Shown piece after piece: positions 7,045 to 8,903 of a DNA stretch of 8,903 bases. Location: NCBI GenBank assembly GCA_041744735.1, contig JBGTKH010000122.1:1-8903 (forward strand). The letters are read 5' to 3'. Position 1 is the stretch's first letter, and each line of letters begins with the position of its first letter. A model generated the notes under the pieces. The model ran no database searches. It worked only from the letters and a program-made list of their open reading frames with translations, and was not told where the DNA came from. The translations under genes were made by a program, and so were the position numbers. The stretch is from JBGTKH01 sp041744735. Lineage in GTDB: Bacteria > Planctomycetota > Planctomycetia > Pirellulales > Pirellulaceae.

Positions 7045-7434
7045 TCACTCCCTCGTATCGATTCCGTATTTAAACCGGCTATATTTCGCGATCCAGCCCC
7101 AATCATTGTATGGCTCCGCGGCCAATCCATCGCTCACGGCTTGCACATCGACGACTTCGCCTGACGATGTCTTTACGGAAATTGAAATCTTATGGACGTC
7201 CAAGAAGTTTAGAAACTGAGCGAAAGTTTGATCCACTGCCTCCATGACGAAGCGTCGCAAGACTTCCTTAGACTTCTCGTCCAACGACTGATACGCAAGA
7301 TGAAATGGGTCTGGCTTGATACCTTTCATTCCATGAGAGATGGTACCGTGCAGGACCTCGCATGCCCTGTCATACACCTCTGCAACGAGCATTTTTCCGA
7401 AGTCATCTAAGCCTTCCTTTTGTTCGGGAGTCAT
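7045..7434 (-). CDS. Probable immunity protein for the upstream toxin
   Basis: 129 residues, acidic in the first half, without signal peptide or membrane segment, so presumably cytoplasmic. I chose the ATG at 7434 rather than one 15 codons upstream, because it overlaps the toxin's TGA (TGATG) and has GGGGAGG six bases before it. Visible features are helical MTPEQKEGLDDFGKMLVAEV, DPFHLAYQSLDEKSKEVLRRF (42-62), FAQFLNFLDV (71-80), and a C-terminal SDGLAAE (101-107) and GWIAKYSRFKYG (113-124). The 'SDGL...GWIAKYSRF' ending looks familiar from small proteins beside toxins, but I cannot name the family. The immunity role is inferred from position, size and tight coupling behind a Hint-toxin gene. 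Binding and blocking of the toxin tip would be the expected mechanism. Confidence 0.75.
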   Translation of the reverse strand: MTPEQKEGLDDFGKMLVAEVYDRACEVLHGTISHGMKGIKPDPFHLAYQSLDEKSKEVLRRFVMEAVDQTFAQFLNFLDVHKISISVKTSSGEVVDVQAVSDGLAAEPYNDWGWIAKYSRFKYGIDTRE

Positions 7435-8801
7435 CAGTAACCTCCCCACGGAAGGTGGTTTGGAGCCGCAATTTCCCACGACCTCAATTGGTTGAGTGCC
7501 TTTCGTACAACGCTGCCTGCCTCTTTCGGGTCAACGCCATGTTCGATTAATACTTCTCGCGCAATTCGGGCATGTTCAGCAAGAGTATTCGGCCTACCGC
7601 TCTGGGCAAGTTCGCGGAAGAGTCGCTGTTGCGTGGTAGTAAGACTGTCCGAACCGAGGTGTTTCAATTTCAGGTTGCTTAATTCACGCTGCCCGATGGC
7701 AAGGGCATCGTCGGCATTGTATCCCGCGAGGCCCTCGAACGCTCTCTTCGAGAAAATGTGATGCCCGCCATCATCGGCATAGCGAGTCAGTGCACAACTG
7801 TTATGCACCAACGTCCCAAGCGAGCCAACGCGATAGACATGCTCCGTCGTTTCGATGTTGTAGAGGAAGTCCGTGTACTCGATGGGCGTGACGGAAATGA
7901 CACGCCGGACTCCGTACTCGGTATCAACAGTTTCTCCGATGCGGAGGTTGCCAACTTCCACGAAGTCCTGCCGATCAACCGACCAGTAGGCATGATTGTC
8001 CGTGACGCCCGTGAGTTCCTTCTGGCCTTCGAGCTTCAGGCGGACGACGTTGCTGCTCTTGTCGGCTCGGTGCTTGAACGTGCCAGTTACAACCGTGCCC
8101 CTTCCCGGTTTGATATCGGGACACGGGCCAAGGTAAGTCACCTCCGCGTTGCCGACCGCGCCCATCTCGTAAAGGTCGATGAAGATCGTGCTGCCGAGCT
8201 TGGCGTCGTATTCTTCAATCCATTCAAGCGGCCGCAGAAGGTCAATCCACAATTCCAGACCGGTTTCCTTGGTCATGTAGAAGCTGATTTTCCGCCATGT
8301 TGCGGGATCCGGTTCGATGCCTTCGGCCTGCTCGCGAATCGGATTGCGACCGGCGACGCGGTCGCCGACTTCGACATCCTGGATGGGCCTGGTCCTGGGC
8401 GTGGCTGTATAGCTCGCCACCGTGCGGCCGATTTCTGTCTGGTGAGCCGGCGACCACGAGTACCCGAACAAGAAGAGAAAAACGATGAACCCTGCGGAAC
8501 CGATCATCGCCGCGAGGCAGAGCCGTTGAATCCAATTGGCCCAGTCGCTTGCGCCGGGATGCGGAGCGCGTTGCGGGGACGAGCTGAAACTTCGCCGGCA
8601 CGGTTGAAACCCAACGCCTAGCGTGTGGCTCGGTTTCCGCGCGGAGGATGCCTTTCTAAGCATGACCTCGCCGGTTCGTTCCGTCCGGGTGGGAAGTTCC
8701 GAAAGCACTTCGTCAAGCGCTTGCTTGAAAACGTCCGGGTTGCTGACGACGGGCGTTTCTTGAGTGCCCGATTCCCTGTCGCTATTGGTCAGATTCGGCA
8801 T
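7434..8801 (-). CDS. Polymorphic toxin: membrane segment, Hint (pretoxin) domain and C-terminal GGHH putative nuclease
   Basis: 455 residues. Residues 1-92 are polar and unrecognised; 94-114 (LCLAAMIGSAGFIVFLFLFGY) form one membrane segment. Residues about 126-335 match the Hint/pretoxin family: 'RPIQDVEVGDRVAGRNP', 'LLRPLEWIEEYDAKLGSTI', 'GPCPDIKPGRGTVVTGTF', 'GVTDNHAYWS' (TxxH, T267-H270), 'FLYNIETTEHVYRVGSLG' and the terminal LVHNSC (331-336). The expected N-terminal catalytic Cys is not visible; Ser130 lies near that place. The tip, 337-455, has DDGGHHIFSKRAFEG (H347, H348), LTTTQQRLFRELAQSGRPNT, EHARIARE (H410) and NHLPWGG. The paired His suggests an HNH/EndoVII-type (GHH/SHH/HHH class) nuclease; this is inference. 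The Hint domain would present or release the tip. The ATG at 8801 has GAAGGAG nine bases upstream, and the TGA overlaps the next gene's ATG. An antisense 287-codon ORF (7758-8621) is a shadow. Confidence 0.85.
   Translation of the reverse strand: MPNLTNSDRESGTQETPVVSNPDVFKQALDEVLSELPTRTERTGEVMLRKASSARKPSHTLGVGFQPCRRSFSSSPQRAPHPGASDWANWIQRLCLAAMIGSAGFIVFLFLFGYSWSPAHQTEIGRTVASYTATPRTRPIQDVEVGDRVAGRNPIREQAEGIEPDPATWRKISFYMTKETGLELWIDLLRPLEWIEEYDAKLGSTIFIDLYEMGAVGNAEVTYLGPCPDIKPGRGTVVTGTFKHRADKSSNVVRLKLEGQKELTGVTDNHAYWSVDRQDFVEVGNLRIGETVDTEYGVRRVISVTPIEYTDFLYNIETTEHVYRVGSLGTLVHNSCALTRYADDGGHHIFSKRAFEGLAGYNADDALAIGQRELSNLKLKHLGSDSLTTTQQRLFRELAQSGRPNTLAEHARIAREVLIEHGVDPKEAGSVVRKALNQLRSWEIAAPNHLPWGGY
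7441..7447 (-). promoter_or_regulatory. Strong ribosome binding site of the immunity gene
   Basis: GGGGAGG on the minus strand lies six bases before the ATG at 7434 and inside the last codons of the toxin gene. It fixes the immunity start and should ensure efficient translation coupled to the toxin. Confidence 0.8.
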
Positions 8802-8903
8802 CGTGGTTAGCTCCTTCGTACTGCGGTGGATTCGGGAAATATTTGGCCGTTTGTGGCGTGAGGATCAAGTTCAAGGGCTTCGGATCGGGGTCGCCGCCCG
8901 GTT
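8782..8903 (-). CDS. C-terminal end of an unidentified upstream gene (partial)
   Basis: One minus-strand frame is open from the right edge to the TAG at 8784-8782, overlapping the toxin gene by 20 bases. It encodes 39 residues: Pro-rich PGGDPDPKPLNLILTPQTAKYF, then NPPQYEGANHDAESDQ. Of the three frames in this short stretch, this one gives the most protein-like sequence, and it contains the toxin's Shine-Dalgarno, as expected for an overlapping upstream gene in an operon. I do not recognise the family. It may be the end of a large secretion or Rhs-type partner of the toxin, but only the upstream sequence can show that. Confidence 0.5.
   Translation of the reverse strand, partial: PGGDPDPKPLNLILTPQTAKYFPNPPQYEGANHDAESDQ
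8811..8817 (-). promoter_or_regulatory. Ribosome binding site of the toxin gene
   Basis: GAAGGAG on the minus strand lies nine bases before the ATG at 8801. It sits inside the 3' end of the upstream reading frame, which supports both the chosen start and operon organisation. Confidence 0.75.

Noticed and set aside
7758..8621. Plus-strand 287-codon ORF
   Set aside because: It is antisense to the Hint-toxin gene and has no recognisable domain.
1..8903. CRISPR array, tRNA or rRNA genes
   Set aside because: I saw no regularly spaced identical repeats of 24-40 bases and no cloverleaf-like or rRNA-like stretch on either strand.

Overview
The window looks like a planctomycete chromosome (probably Pirellulales-like). 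The clues are a very large protein that opens with a planctomycete LEPR-XLL-type motif, a Hint/pretoxin domain of a form I recall as common in planctomycetes, and a moderately high G+C content. This assignment is inferred from gene content, not from a marker gene. Apart from an insertion sequence at the left edge, every supported gene is on the minus strand, so transcription runs from right to left.

In transcription order: the 3' end of an unidentified gene (8903-8782) overlaps a toxin gene (8801-7434). That gene encodes a cytoplasmic or leader segment, one membrane segment, a Hint-type processing domain and a C-terminal, probably nuclease, tip with a GGHH motif. Its stop codon overlaps the start of a 129-residue probable immunity protein (7434-7045), which has a strong ribosome binding site. 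After 49 bases comes a 537-residue class I SAM-dependent methyltransferase (6995-5382), of the kind with a 'methyltransferase regulatory' domain that includes the rickettsial protein lysine methyltransferases.

A gap of about 435 bases (4947-5381) contains a possible 40-residue ORF overlapping the methyltransferase stop, a short hairpin, a two-copy repeat of 21-base period resembling an IS21-family end, and seven imperfect heptamers directly in front of the next gene.

The left half is one uninterrupted minus-strand reading frame from the ATG at 4946 to the window edge: more than 1,640 codons with no stop. It encodes a LEPR-XLL protein with seven tandem modules of about 110 residues, one inserted 'choice-of-anchor D'/ASH-like domain, and a roughly 650-residue Ser/Thr/Tyr-rich tail. 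At about position 130 it meets the end of an IS30-family element whose transposase C-terminus (1-126, plus strand) lies antisense in the open frame. The simplest reading is that IS30 inserted into the 3' part of this giant gene.

Functionally the window combines a coupled polymorphic toxin/immunity cassette, a PKMT-like methyltransferase and an interrupted giant exported protein. Whether these act together is inference. The best candidates for an undescribed system are the toxin/immunity pair and a possible methyltransferase-surface protein pair.
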